38,307 bases of DNA, taken from contig JAUNSK010000033.1 of the NCBI GenBank assembly GCA_030539275.1, positions 1 through 38,307 on the forward strand, given 5' to 3'. Of the stretch, positions 25,412 to 33,850 are shown piece by piece. The position numbers were made by a program, and so were the translations under genes. This DNA comes from Oscillospiraceae bacterium (GTDB lineage: Bacteria > Bacillota > Clostridia > Oscillospirales > Ruminococcaceae). Position 1 is the first letter of the stretch. Each line of letters opens with the position of its first letter. The notes under the pieces were generated by a model. That model did no database searches. It saw only the letters and a program-made list of their open reading frames with translations, and was not told where the DNA came from.

Positions 25412-25961
25412 TTTTTGTCACCTCATCTTTCATTTCCAATTTCTCATCTTTGTTTGCATTGATAAAGCAGTTGCAGAGATATTCCGTGTAATCAAGTTTA
25501 TTCAAGCTTTCAATAAACCTATTATCAAGCGGTTCATCGGGATTATTTGGAGCATAAGCCGACCGCCAATCCCTTAACAGCTTAAAATATGCGGATAAGG
25601 CTTGCCATGCGGATTTTTCCCATTCTAAATATTCACGCTGTTCAGCCCGTTGGTTATGGTATATGGTGATTTGGTTTTGTGAAAGTGGCTTGTCCATTTC
25701 AATATGTAAGCCAAAGTCATAATTCAGCTTTTTTGCCGCTTCAAGCTGTGAAATTCCAAAAAGCTTTGCGGTAAATCCAATAACATCACCGTGTTCACCA
25801 CAGCCAAAGCAGTAGAAATTATTTTCATATATTTTCATTGACGGAGTTTTATCGTTATGGAACGGACAGCTGCACATTCCGCTGTGACTTATCTGCAAGC
25901 CGTAGAATTTCACAACCTCAGACATACACAGCCTTGATTTTACCTGTTCAAAGATGTTCAA
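25323..25961 (-). CDS. CHC2 zinc-finger DNA primase protein
   Basis: The 212-aa product has a CHC2 zinc finger: C32 and H35 in CPFHNDKTPSM, C51 and C54 in FYCFGCGEHGDV. This is the DNA-binding module found at the N-terminus of bacterial DnaG primases. The TOPRIM catalytic domain is absent, so it is only the recognition half, or is active together with the helicase that overlaps its 3' end. The remaining 110 residues are helical and charged. ATG 25961 overlaps the stop of the HTH gene upstream by 4 nt. Confidence 0.85.
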   Translation of the reverse strand: MNIFEQVKSRLCMSEVVKFYGLQISHSGMCSCPFHNDKTPSMKIYENNFYCFGCGEHGDVIGFTAKLFGISQLEAAKKLNYDFGLHIEMDKPLSQNQITIYHNQRAEQREYLEWEKSAWQALSAYFKLLRDWRSAYAPNNPDEPLDNRFIESLNKLDYTEYLCNCFINANKDEKLEMKDEVTKIEQQLCKHKREQITAMANREERHKRSRVL

Positions 25962-26248
25962 GCTGCACCTCCGAAATATGACAGCAGAGCAGTTTTTGAA
26001 ATGAGTATCTTTCCACGCTGACCCTGACCCGTGCGAATGTACGGCAATTTATCTTGTGCAACAAGCTGTCTGACCGTATGCTCTGATAAGCCCTTGATGG
26101 CTTCCGTACACTCCTTTACAGTGAGCATCTCGATAGGCTGGGACTTGCTTTCGGTAATCGTAATCGGCGGAGCATCGTTCGTTTCAATCATTGTGCTGAG
26201 TAATGTGACTACCTGTGCGATAAGTTCCTGTTTGTTTTTCATTGTCAT
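25958..26248 (-). CDS. Excisionase-like helix-turn-helix protein
   Basis: The product is 96 aa from ATG 26248, which lies 7 nt after GGAGGT; an ATG five codons upstream would put that site inside the gene. The C-terminal half (VKECTEAIKGLSEHTVRQL, then LPYIRTG, then ILISKTALLSYF) is a MerR/HTH_17-type DNA-binding domain, as in Xis and plasmid helix-turn-helix proteins. It may direct excision with the integrase or control replication genes. It is first in the leftward operon that continues with the CHC2 protein and the helicase. Confidence 0.75.
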   Translation of the reverse strand: MTMKNKQELIAQVVTLLSTMIETNDAPPITITESKSQPIEMLTVKECTEAIKGLSEHTVRQLVAQDKLPYIRTGQGQRGKILISKTALLSYFGGAA

Positions 26249-26745
26249 TTTTTTGACCTCCATTTAGTTTGTTTATATGCTTCTCCATAAGATAAGGAGA
26301 TTAGCAGTCTATTTTGGCTACCTGCTTCTGAAAGATTGTAAATTTACACAATGAAATGAAAGTTACGTTATGCAGGATAACGGCTTTCATATATTAAGGT
26401 CATTCAGAGGTGCTTTATATAACTCCCTGAAAATATTTTGTAGAAGAACACAAAAATGATTGATGTGACTTGTGGAATTCGTTGCAGAACAACTGCTCTC
26501 ATAAGTTAGGACGAAAAAGACTTGATTTTACGGTCGTTGCAGAAAATTTCTTAAAACTTTGTCTGTTTTATATAAATTCTGCTCAAATTCTTTGTAACTC
26601 TTGTTGCAACCCTCACCTATAGGAAAAATATCAGTGCTTTTTACGGTCAATTTTAAATATTTCTTTTTCAGTCCTCTGTATTGTACAATTTTCAAACGCT
26701 TTTTTGTGTAAGCTGTTATATAATGTGACGTTCTTCATAAGGCAG

Positions 26746-26790
26746 GACAAAAAAATAGCCGAATTCCCACAATAATGAGAATTCGGCTAT
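26746..26790 (-). terminator. Orphan leftward terminator
   Basis: ATAGCCGAATTC (26755-26766) pairs perfectly with 26779-26790 (12 bp). On the minus strand it is followed by TTTTTTTG, and on the plus strand by no T-run. No gene reads into it from the right. Confidence 0.75.
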
Positions 26791-26856
26791 GAAAATCGTT
26801 ATATCGTTGTGTTATTTCTTGAGAAATGCAGAAATACTTGAAGTATATTATCAAAA

Positions 26857-26889
26857 GGCCTTGAAAATTTGCATGATTTGATGTATAAT
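26857..26889 (+). promoter_or_regulatory. Cargo operon promoter with abutting GGCC site
   Basis: TTGAAA (26861-26866) and TATAAT (26884-26889) are 17 bp apart, 34 nt before ATG 26923. GGCC (26857-26860) touches the -35 box directly. GGCC is the expected target of the two enzymes encoded next, so methylation of this site could modulate transcription. Confidence 0.7.
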
Positions 26890-26922
26890 TATATTGAATA
26901 TTTATGCTCTGGAGGCGATCGT

Positions 26923-27765
26923 ATGAATATAATAAATGCAATCATTAACTTGGTTAATAACCCAGTTATAACTATACACGCTCATTATGTTGGACGAAAT
27001 CGTGCAAACAGTATGGGGGACGCGTTAGAAGAATACATTAAAGATTTATTCTGTGGAACATTTGATGAAACTGATGAAGCGAAACGTATTGAAAAGATAA
27101 GCAAGGTGTTTTCGTATCTCGGAAATAATAGTAATCCGCCTGATGGTATGTTGTTCGGTGGTGATGCAATAGAAGTTAAAAAGATTGAAAGTGTTAATTC
27201 AGCGTTGGCACTTAATTCATCTTATCCTAAGCATAAGCTATATGCTGATAGTCCAATGATTAGTAACGCCTGTAAGACAGCTGAAAATTGGACTGAAAAG
27301 GATATTATTTATGCCGTGGGCATAGTAAACGATAATTCACTCAAACATCTAACATTTGTTTACGGTCTCGATTATGCTGCAAGTGATGAGATCTATTCCC
27401 GTATAAAAATGAAAATAAAAGATGGTGTGGAAACCATACCTGACGTTGAGTTTGCGGATACAAAAGAACTAGGTAGGGTAAATAAGGTCGACCCGTTAGG
27501 AATTACATATCTTCGTGTCAGAGGAATGTGGGGTATTGAAAATCCATTCTCGGTTTTTGATTATGTATATAAGCGTGATTTTACAAAAGATTTCAATTTT
27601 ATGTGTATTATCAATGATGAGAAATTTAGCACATTTGCTAACAGACAGAGTCTGATAGATTTGTGCAGTACAAATACAGCGCTATCTATTACTGATGTTA
27701 AAATCAAGAATCCAGACAATCCAGCAAAGCTTGTTAATGCTAAGCTGATAACATACACAATATAG
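26923..27765 (+). CDS. Type II restriction endonuclease, NgoPII-like (GGCC)
   Basis: The product is 280 aa from ATG 26923 after GGAGGCG. It resembles the NgoPII family (RE_NgoPII). The N-terminus [14 protein letters not shown] and the phrase [18 protein letters not shown] fit what I recall of it. A PD-(D/E)XK site can be read as PD (73-74), E84 and K86 in [17 protein letters not shown]. It should cut unmethylated GGCC, the NgoPII site. The adjacent methyltransferase is of the matching type, 8 nt downstream, which supports the call. It is the first gene of the cargo operon. Confidence 0.75.
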   Translation: MNIINAIINLVNNPVITIHAHYVGRNRANSMGDALEEYIKDLFCGTFDETDEAKRIEKISKVFSYLGNNSNPPDGMLFGGDAIEVKKIESVNSALALNSSYPKHKLYADSPMISNACKTAENWTEKDIIYAVGIVNDNSLKHLTFVYGLDYAASDEIYSRIKMKIKDGVETIPDVEFADTKELGRVNKVDPLGITYLRVRGMWGIENPFSVFDYVYKRDFTKDFNFMCIINDEKFSTFANRQSLIDLCSTNTALSITDVKIKNPDNPAKLVNAKLITYTI

Positions 27766-27773
27766 GTGAAAAA

Positions 27774-28757
27774 ATGAAAATAGTGAGTTTATTTGCTGGT
27801 GCTGGCGGTCTTGATTTAGGTTTTGAACAGGCAGGCTTTGAAATAGTTTATGCTAACGAATATGATTCGTCGATATGGGCTACATATAAAAAAAATCACA
27901 ATGGTTTTCTTGATCAACGCGATATACGAAAGATTGACTCATCTGAAATTCCAGATTGCGACGGAATAATTGGCGGTCCGCCGTGTCAATCTTGGTCGGA
28001 GGCGGGAGCATTAAAGGGCATAGAAGATGCAAGAGGTCAGCTTTTCTATGATTATATTCGTATTCTCAAAGATAAACAGCCAAAATTCTTTTTAGCAGAA
28101 AATGTAGTTGGTATGCTATCGCAAAGGCATAGCTCAGCAGTTGAAAACATAAAGAAAATGTTTGTAGACTGTGGCTATGACCTAACAGTTACTCTTGTTA
28201 ATGTTGCTGATTATGGCATTCCACAGGACAGGAAGCGCGTGTTTTATATCGGCTTTCGCAAGGACTTAAATATTGATTTCAAATTTCCCGAAGCTGGAGA
28301 TGTGCGCCATACACTAAAAGATGCCATATGGGACTTGAAAGACTCTGCTGTTGCTGCGTTAGAAAAGAACTATGCAAATCCAAATGTGGAATTCGCTAAT
28401 CACGAATATTTTACCGGATCGTACTCTACGATATTTATGAGCAGAAACAGAGTGCGTAAATGGGATGAGCCTGGATTTACTGTTCAAGCAAGTGGACGTC
28501 AAGCACAACTTCATCCTCAAGCCCCGATTATGCCCAATGTGGGCAAGAATCGACATATCTTTGCAGAGGGCTATGAGCATTTATACAGAAGAATGACTGT
28601 TCGTGAATGTGCTAGACTTCAGACTTTTCCTGATAGTTTTGAGTTCGTTTATGATAAGGTCGATAACGGGTATAAGATGGTTGGAAATGCAGTGCCGGTA
28701 GAGATGGCGAGGATTATTGGAAAACAAATAAATAAGTATGTAGCATTGAACTTGTAG
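27774..28757 (+). CDS. DNA (cytosine-5) methyltransferase, NgoPII-like (GGCC)
   Basis: The 327-aa product has all main C5 motifs in order: [11 protein letters not shown] (I, residues 7-17), GGPPCQSW (IV, with nucleophile C71), ENV (VI, 109-111), [11 protein letters not shown] (VIII), [15 protein letters not shown] (IX) and GNAVPVEMA (X). It matches M.NgoPII closely in the stretches I can recall, including SWSEAGAL and the recognition-region phrase [17 protein letters not shown], so GGCC methylation is likely. It protects host DNA from the enzyme encoded just upstream. Confidence 0.9.
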   Translation: MKIVSLFAGAGGLDLGFEQAGFEIVYANEYDSSIWATYKKNHNGFLDQRDIRKIDSSEIPDCDGIIGGPPCQSWSEAGALKGIEDARGQLFYDYIRILKDKQPKFFLAENVVGMLSQRHSSAVENIKKMFVDCGYDLTVTLVNVADYGIPQDRKRVFYIGFRKDLNIDFKFPEAGDVRHTLKDAIWDLKDSAVAALEKNYANPNVEFANHEYFTGSYSTIFMSRNRVRKWDEPGFTVQASGRQAQLHPQAPIMPNVGKNRHIFAEGYEHLYRRMTVRECARLQTFPDSFEFVYDKVDNGYKMVGNAVPVEMARIIGKQINKYVALNL

Positions 28758-28803
28758 TAATACTAGGATCTCAATAGTATAACTTATATAATGGAGTACA
28801 CCT

Positions 28804-30672
28804 ATGAATAAAGAAATAGCACAGCTACTGTTATTGAGCAGTAATGATAATTCGATGGCAGAAAAAGCTATTATTTATGCTTATATAATAGGAAAGCGTA
28901 TTAAATATACAGACAATAAAGTTTTACGAGATTATTTATCAGATATAAAATCCCAAGAATATGGAACCGTAAACGAATATCTTAATCAAGGAAACCTAAA
29001 AATAAACAAAATCAGCGAATTACTCTGTATTATGGAACAACTTGTATCTGACAATGACAAAAAAGTAAATGGTGTTGTATATACCCCTAATCAAATAAAA
29101 CAGTATATGATTGGCGAAATGGATATATGTTCAAATTATTCAACCAAAACAACAATATGTGATCCAGCTTGTGGCTGCGGGTCTTTTTTAGTTTCACTTG
29201 CTGACTTTTTACACCGAAAGTTTAATGTTAGCTTTTCTGATTTGTTTCAAAAATGTTTGTTTGGAGTAGATATTCTAGAACACAACGTTTTGAAATCCAA
29301 AGTGCTATTAACCATTCTTGCTCTTGAACACGGAGAAAATTATGAGCGGTCTTTCAATCTTCGAGTAGCAAATTCACTAAGTACAAACTGGACTTTAGAA
29401 TTTCCAAATGTATTTAAATATGGTGGTTTTGATTTTATTATTGGTAATCCTCCATATGTAAGTTTGAAAAATATGACCGAGGATGTACGGCAAAGCTTGG
29501 CGAGTTGGAAAACTTCTAATTATGGCAATACTGATTTATATATCGTTTTTTATGAATTGGCATTGAATATAGCCAAGTCAACAGGAACAATAGGATTTAT
29601 TACAATCAACTCTTTTTTTTCTAGTCTAAATGCACGAGGGCTTAGGCAGTTGATCAAGAACACTAAGGTTGATTTCTGTATCCATAATTTTGCAGATAAG
29701 CAGCTATTTGAAAATATTCAAAGTTATACCTGTATTTCAATAATTAAAAAGGGATTGCTTCAAGAAACCTTAATTACCAAATACAACTCAGAGTTTAATA
29801 ATGGTGTTATTAAAACAGATAGAAGAAAAAAAATCAGGCTTAAGCTTGACAAAAAAATAGGCACTGAACCGTGGCTTCTAATAAATAAAACCGAACTAAC
29901 GGATGTAAGCAAAATGCAGTCTTTCAAGCACAAATTATCTGACTATCAAATTAAAAATGGTATTGCTACATTAAGAAATGATATATATATTTTTACCCCA
30001 TCACAAGAAAATGATGAATATTATTTTTTTTTCAAAGACAATGTACAGTGGGTAGTTGAAAAGCAAATATGCAGGGATATAATTAAGCCAAATATCATAA
30101 AAAACGAACAAGATTTGACAACCAAGTTGGAGAAAGCGATTTTTCCATACTATACAAATAATAATATCATTTTGTGCTATGATGAACATACTTTGAGTGA
30201 TGAGTTTCCACAAGCATACTTATATTTATCCTCACAAAGGGATGAATTAGCTAAACGTGATAAAGGTACCAAGAAATATGAACAGTGGTATGCATTTGGA
30301 AGAAGACAGGGAATGAATCCGAATGGAATTAAGGTTCTTATACCGTACATAGCTGAACATCCTATTGCTGTTATTACTACCGACAATGAAATGTTGTACT
30401 ATTGCGGCAATGCTATATTTGTAGAAAGCTTGGACGATGCAAAGTTCGTTAAGCGTGTGATTGAATCGTCATTATTTGACTATTACATTCGTTCGACGAG
30501 TAAACCATATTCAAACGGCTTTTATTCTTTATCCAAATCGTACATAAAAAATTTTACAATACCAGAATTTACGGATAGCGAGTACAAATATTTTATTACG
30601 CTTAATCAAAATGATGCTAATACTTTCTTAGAGAATAAATATGATATTAATTTGAGGTGTAACTATGAATGA
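28804..30672 (+). CDS. N6-adenine DNA methyltransferase, Eco57I/TaqI-like
   Basis: The 622-aa product has the gamma-class order: VVYTPNQIKQYMI (motif X, about 91-103), the SAM-binding loop DPACGCGSF (120-128) and the catalytic NPPY (215-218). A C-terminal half of about 300 residues resembles TaqI-type target recognition, ending with phrases like SSLFDYYIRSTSKPYSNGFYSLSKSYI. There is no N-terminal nuclease, so it is not a type IIG fusion. It lies 46 nt after the C5 methyltransferase and overlaps the DUF262 gene by 8 nt. The target sequence is unknown. It may mark host DNA for the DUF262/HEPN pair. Confidence 0.85.
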   Translation: MNKEIAQLLLLSSNDNSMAEKAIIYAYIIGKRIKYTDNKVLRDYLSDIKSQEYGTVNEYLNQGNLKINKISELLCIMEQLVSDNDKKVNGVVYTPNQIKQYMIGEMDICSNYSTKTTICDPACGCGSFLVSLADFLHRKFNVSFSDLFQKCLFGVDILEHNVLKSKVLLTILALEHGENYERSFNLRVANSLSTNWTLEFPNVFKYGGFDFIIGNPPYVSLKNMTEDVRQSLASWKTSNYGNTDLYIVFYELALNIAKSTGTIGFITINSFFSSLNARGLRQLIKNTKVDFCIHNFADKQLFENIQSYTCISIIKKGLLQETLITKYNSEFNNGVIKTDRRKKIRLKLDKKIGTEPWLLINKTELTDVSKMQSFKHKLSDYQIKNGIATLRNDIYIFTPSQENDEYYFFFKDNVQWVVEKQICRDIIKPNIIKNEQDLTTKLEKAIFPYYTNNNIILCYDEHTLSDEFPQAYLYLSSQRDELAKRDKGTKKYEQWYAFGRRQGMNPNGIKVLIPYIAEHPIAVITTDNEMLYYCGNAIFVESLDDAKFVKRVIESSLFDYYIRSTSKPYSNGFYSLSKSYIKNFTIPEFTDSEYKYFITLNQNDANTFLENKYDINLRCNYE

Positions 30673-31810
30673 ATTATCTGGTCGTTTAAAAGAATTAAAA
30701 AAAGAAATTGCAACTGATTCCTACGCTATGTCGATTGGAGAATTAATTAATCTTTATGTAGACGAGGAAATGGATATTCATCCGAAATTTCAAAGGCTGT
30801 TTAGATGGACACCGTATCAAAAAACGCGCTTTATAGAATCCATTATGCTGAATATCCCCATACCGCCTATTTTTGTATCACAAAACGAAGCCGGTGTATG
30901 GGATGTTGTTGATGGTGTACAGCGACTTTCGACAATTTTTCAATTTGTGGGCAAGCTGAAAGATGAGAATGGGAAAGTTGTTACCCCTTTGGTTCTTGAA
31001 GGAACAAAGACAATTCCCGAATTTGAAGGCATAAGTTGGGATCCTATTGATGAATCGACACACAGCTTGTCACAAGATTTGAAACTTGATTTTAAGCGTT
31101 CAAAGATTGTTGTGAACATCGTAAAGAAAGAGAGTGATTCAAGCGCAAAGTATGAACTCTTTCAACGACTAAATACGGGAGGAAGTAAGCTGAGTGAACA
31201 AGAAGTACGGAATTGTTTGATGATTATGAGCAATCCGGTGATGTATGATTTTGTAAATAAGTTGTCAGAAAACGATATGTTTGTAAATACAACGCCGATG
31301 TCTACACGTATGATCGAAGAACAATATCGTATGGAGCTTATTGTAAGATATCTTATTGCAATTAACTGTGATGTTTCTACCGCAAAAAAAAGCGGTACAG
31401 ATTTAGCTCCGTTTTTAAATGACAAAATACTCGAGCTATGCAATAACCGTAGTTTTGACTTCGAAAGTCAAAAGGACATATTTATTTCAGTACTAACGTT
31501 ATTGTTAAGCATATCAGAGTATGGTATTTCGCAAGATGATGTATTTAAAAAATATACGGACAAGTTTTCAGGTGCAATGTTAAGCTCAGCGTATTTGACA
31601 ATTACTGTAGGATTAGCGAAAAGAATAAAACACCACAGAGACATCACTTCAACCGAGTACAAAAAAATTTTGAGTAATAAAATCAAGGCTTTATCTTCAC
31701 AAGAAACTTTTGTCAAATATACTGCAAACGGAGTTAGAGCGGTAGATAGATATGTGAATCTTATTTCATTTGGAGAGGAGTATTTCGACGATGAAATTAA
31801 CAACGGTTGA
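30665..31810 (+). CDS. DUF262 protein, GmrS/SspE-type N-terminal domain without nuclease
   Basis: The 381-aa product carries the DUF262 signature: HPKFQRLFRWTPYQKTRFIESIMLNIPIPPIF (about 39-70 in two parts) and WDVVDGVQRLST (79-90). DUF262 is a ParB-like NTP-using domain found in type IV restriction enzymes (GmrSD) and SspE, where it senses modified DNA. Those proteins usually also carry a DUF1524 HNH nuclease, which is missing here. The ATG sits inside the end of the methyltransferase gene, with GAGGTG 5 nt upstream. The HEPN gene overlaps its 3' end by 20 nt, so a sensor plus separate effector is inferred. Confidence 0.85.
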   Translation: MNELSGRLKELKKEIATDSYAMSIGELINLYVDEEMDIHPKFQRLFRWTPYQKTRFIESIMLNIPIPPIFVSQNEAGVWDVVDGVQRLSTIFQFVGKLKDENGKVVTPLVLEGTKTIPEFEGISWDPIDESTHSLSQDLKLDFKRSKIVVNIVKKESDSSAKYELFQRLNTGGSKLSEQEVRNCLMIMSNPVMYDFVNKLSENDMFVNTTPMSTRMIEEQYRMELIVRYLIAINCDVSTAKKSGTDLAPFLNDKILELCNNRSFDFESQKDIFISVLTLLLSISEYGISQDDVFKKYTDKFSGAMLSSAYLTITVGLAKRIKHHRDITSTEYKKILSNKIKALSSQETFVKYTANGVRAVDRYVNLISFGEEYFDDEINNG

Positions 31811-32525
31811 TGAATTGTCCGATATACTTGACAAAGAAATCAGCTGGCGACGTGTTGAATTAACAACAATGAAGTTTAGTGTAAAATGTGCCAAAGGACA
31901 AGAACTGAACACAAGACTACGTGCTAGTCTTGTCCTATTGTATGCTCATTGGGAAGGCTTTGTAAAAAAGGCACTTACATACTACTTACAATTTGTATCA
32001 AATCAAAAACTTGTGAACAGGGAGCTTAATCATTGCTTTTTTGCAATAGAACTTAAATATGATTTGAAATTATTCTCTGAAAGCAAAAAAAACACAGTGC
32101 ATACTCAAATCGTCAATGATATGTTTGACAAACTTGATGAAATATCAAATATACCATACAAAAAGATGATAGATACTAAAAGCAATCTAAAATCAGAGTT
32201 ATTTGTCGAATTAATGAAAACAGTCGGATTAGACTATTCTGATTATGAAACAGAATTCGCACTCATTGATACTCGATTATTGAAAGTTAGAAATGAAATA
32301 GCTCATGGCGAAGCAATGCAAGCACTTTCGCTTACCCAAGAAAGTTATCTTGAACTTCATGAAAAAATTATTACCATTGTGGATAGATTAAGAGAACAAA
32401 TAATTGAATCTGCCCGAAATAAGAATTATATGAAATTAACATCGCCTTCTGATGATGCAAGCGCACAATTTGTTGATGAAATAAATGATTCATCAGAAAA
32501 CAATAAGATTTTGCTACCTATATGA
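31791..32525 (+). CDS. HEPN-domain protein, MAE_28990/MAE_18760-like
   Basis: The product is 244 aa from ATG 31791, 10 nt after GAGGAG; it overlaps the DUF262 gene by 20 nt. The phrase LLYAHWEGFVKKA (49-61) is typical of the MAE_28990-type HEPN family. The catalytic R-x4-H is R167-NEIA-H172 in KVRNEIAHGEAM, the ribonuclease motif of HEPN toxins and defence effectors. The C-terminal 30 residues are acidic and probably disordered. It is the last gene before the right end of the element. It probably acts as an RNase effector released or switched on by the DUF262 protein. This is inference, as some HEPN proteins are inert partners. Confidence 0.85.
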   Translation: MKLTTVDELSDILDKEISWRRVELTTMKFSVKCAKGQELNTRLRASLVLLYAHWEGFVKKALTYYLQFVSNQKLVNRELNHCFFAIELKYDLKLFSESKKNTVHTQIVNDMFDKLDEISNIPYKKMIDTKSNLKSELFVELMKTVGLDYSDYETEFALIDTRLLKVRNEIAHGEAMQALSLTQESYLELHEKIITIVDRLREQIIESARNKNYMKLTSPSDDASAQFVDEINDSSENNKILLPI

Positions 32526-32547
32526 GTTGTGTAGAGATACCATAAGC

Positions 32548-32570
32548 TTTGGTCAACTTTTGGACAACTA
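32548..32570 (+). repeat. Right arm-type site of element 1
   Basis: TTTGGTCAACT is followed by TTTGGACAACT (sharing one T), in the same orientation as the left copy at 21293-21315. Confidence 0.7.
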
Positions 32571-32695
32571 AGTTATGAAAACCTATAAAAAACTATGAAT
32601 CTGTATATAAAACTTGATTGTCGTATCTTTTGAGCATAATGTGAAAACAGCACATTTCGAAAGACACAAAACAGAAAATGAAATGCTATTACCGA

Positions 32696-32709
32696 CTCAA
32701 AGAGATAAT
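32696..32709 (+). repeat. Second att core, right end of element 1 and left end of element 2
   Basis: CTCAAAGAGATAAT is identical to the end of rpsI at 21226-21239. The following 35 bases resemble the left end of element 1, so a second related element starts here. Confidence 0.8.
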
Positions 32710-32793
32710 CTCAAACCTTACAAATGGCGTATTTACGCGGTTTGGGGCGACAAGAACAGAAAAGTGTCATTTTTCTGTCATTATTTTAAAGAC

Positions 32794-32826
32794 AAATCCC
32801 GTTGTTACAAGACAGCGGGATTTTTG
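32794..32826 (+). terminator. Terminator near the left end of element 2
   Basis: AAATCCCG (32794-32801) pairs with CGGGATTT (32816-32823), then TTT. It stands in the same place relative to att as the terminator at 21331 in element 1. Confidence 0.75.
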
Positions 32827-32842
32827 TGTCTTGCTGTATCTT

Positions 32843-33850
32843 TTATGCAAGCTTTAGCACCACCAAATCTGCGAACTTTGTCTTTGAGCTTTTCAGTACC
32901 TCTGCATACACATTAGCCGTAACTTCACTCCGCTATGACCTAAATGCTCGGATACTATTTTCAGGTCAACAAGAAGAAGTGTTGCGTTGCAATGCCGCAA
33001 ACTATGTAATGTTAGAAAATCAAACCTGTTCCTTTCAGAAAACGCTTGAATGATGTGTTGAGAGAGCTGATGAGCACATTTACTTCAGAGGTTATACATA
33101 AGCTTATCCTGCTGCTTTTTATGCTCTTGCAGAATATCGGAAAGAATCTGACTCATTCCGATGGTACGAATACTGCTTTCGATCTTCGGTGTGGTAAGAA
33201 AATGCTTACCACCGATATCAGCAAGGTTGTGATTGATAGAAATAGTCCGGTCTGCAAAATCTATGTCCTCTCAAGAAAGTCCCAAGCATTCGCCGGAACG
33301 CATACCGGTGTAAAGCAATACTTTTATAATGTTCTTTGAATTGTTCTCCCAAGCTTTGGTTTCAAGTAACGTAAGAAAGGCTTTTGCTTTATTTCTCGTC
33401 GAGTACCGGCTTTTTCTTTCTGTGACGTTTTGGAAGAATAACGTGTTTACAGGGAGTATCGCGTATAAACCCTGTTCTACGCCACGGGAAAAAATGCTTT
33501 GCAGAACAACATAGATTTTCTTGACGGTATTTGAGTTTAGCTTGTAGCTTTGCTTTATCTCGGTAATTTTCGGCGTTGTTATGTCTTTTAACTTCATATT
33601 GCCGATTACAGGAGCAAGGTGATTGTCGTACTGGCTTTTGTAGTTGTAGGTTGTGCTTTCTTTCAGCTCAACAGGAGCATAGCTGCTGAAATACCAATCA
33701 GCAAGTTCGGAAAAACGCATATTTTCGTTTAGCGTTGAGTAACCGCGACATTTTTGCTCAAACTCGACCGCAAATTCATTCGCCAGTTTTTTACCTTTGC
33801 TCTCGGTGGTGTTTGACGGCAGCTTCATTAGTACCTACAAAAATCGTCGA
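32843..33850 (-). pseudogene. Decayed tyrosine integrase of element 2
   Basis: Reading leftwards, pieces match the element 1 integrase in order: RFSELADWYFSSYAPVELKES, the TGMRSGECLGL active-site Arg block, INHNLAD, TTPK, HSLRHCNAT and NVYAEVL with the Tyr. The reading frame is lost near 33480 and regained near 33390. The Trp codon after GLS is TGA (33271-33273). Part of the segment between 33050 and 33110 is missing or altered, and the HLRH-to-LGH stretch is shortened. The N-terminal 30 residues lack a start codon in frame. No functional recombinase can be made. Confidence 0.85.

Larger units (their letters stand above)
26249..26922. other. Intergenic region between replication and cargo operons
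   Basis: These 674 nt have no credible gene. They hold divergent control sequences: the ribosome binding site of the HTH gene at the left, an orphan leftward terminator at 26755-26790 and the cargo promoter at 26861-26889. The motif ACTTTCATTT and short AT-rich stretches recur without clear structure. Confidence 0.6.
21226..32709. mobile_element. Integrative mobilisable element 1, inserted at rpsI
   Basis: The element is bounded by the 14-bp att direct repeat. From the left it holds a tyrosine integrase, a MobV relaxase remnant with its nic site, a P4-type helicase, a CHC2 primase protein and an excisionase-like protein, all leftward. A rightward cargo operon of five genes then runs to the right end. 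It encodes no type IV secretion proteins, so it could only have been mobilised by a helper. By eye it holds one GGCC, against about 16 in the 21 kb of chromosome to the left. Confidence 0.85.
32526..32842. other. Junction between element 1 and element 2
   Basis: These 317 nt have no gene. They hold the right arm-type repeat of element 1, the shared att core, the left-end sequence of element 2 with a short repeat (GTCATTTTT and GTCATTATT near 32767-32786) and a terminator. Confidence 0.7.

Noticed and set aside
26735-26941. A 68-codon leftward frame across the cargo promoter
   Set aside because: It is read through the terminator hairpin and promoter and has no site or family pattern; treated as chance.
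28804-30672. Type IIG restriction enzyme (methyltransferase plus nuclease in one protein)
   Set aside because: The protein is 622 aa and starts right before the methyltransferase domain; there is no room for, and no motif of, an N-terminal nuclease.
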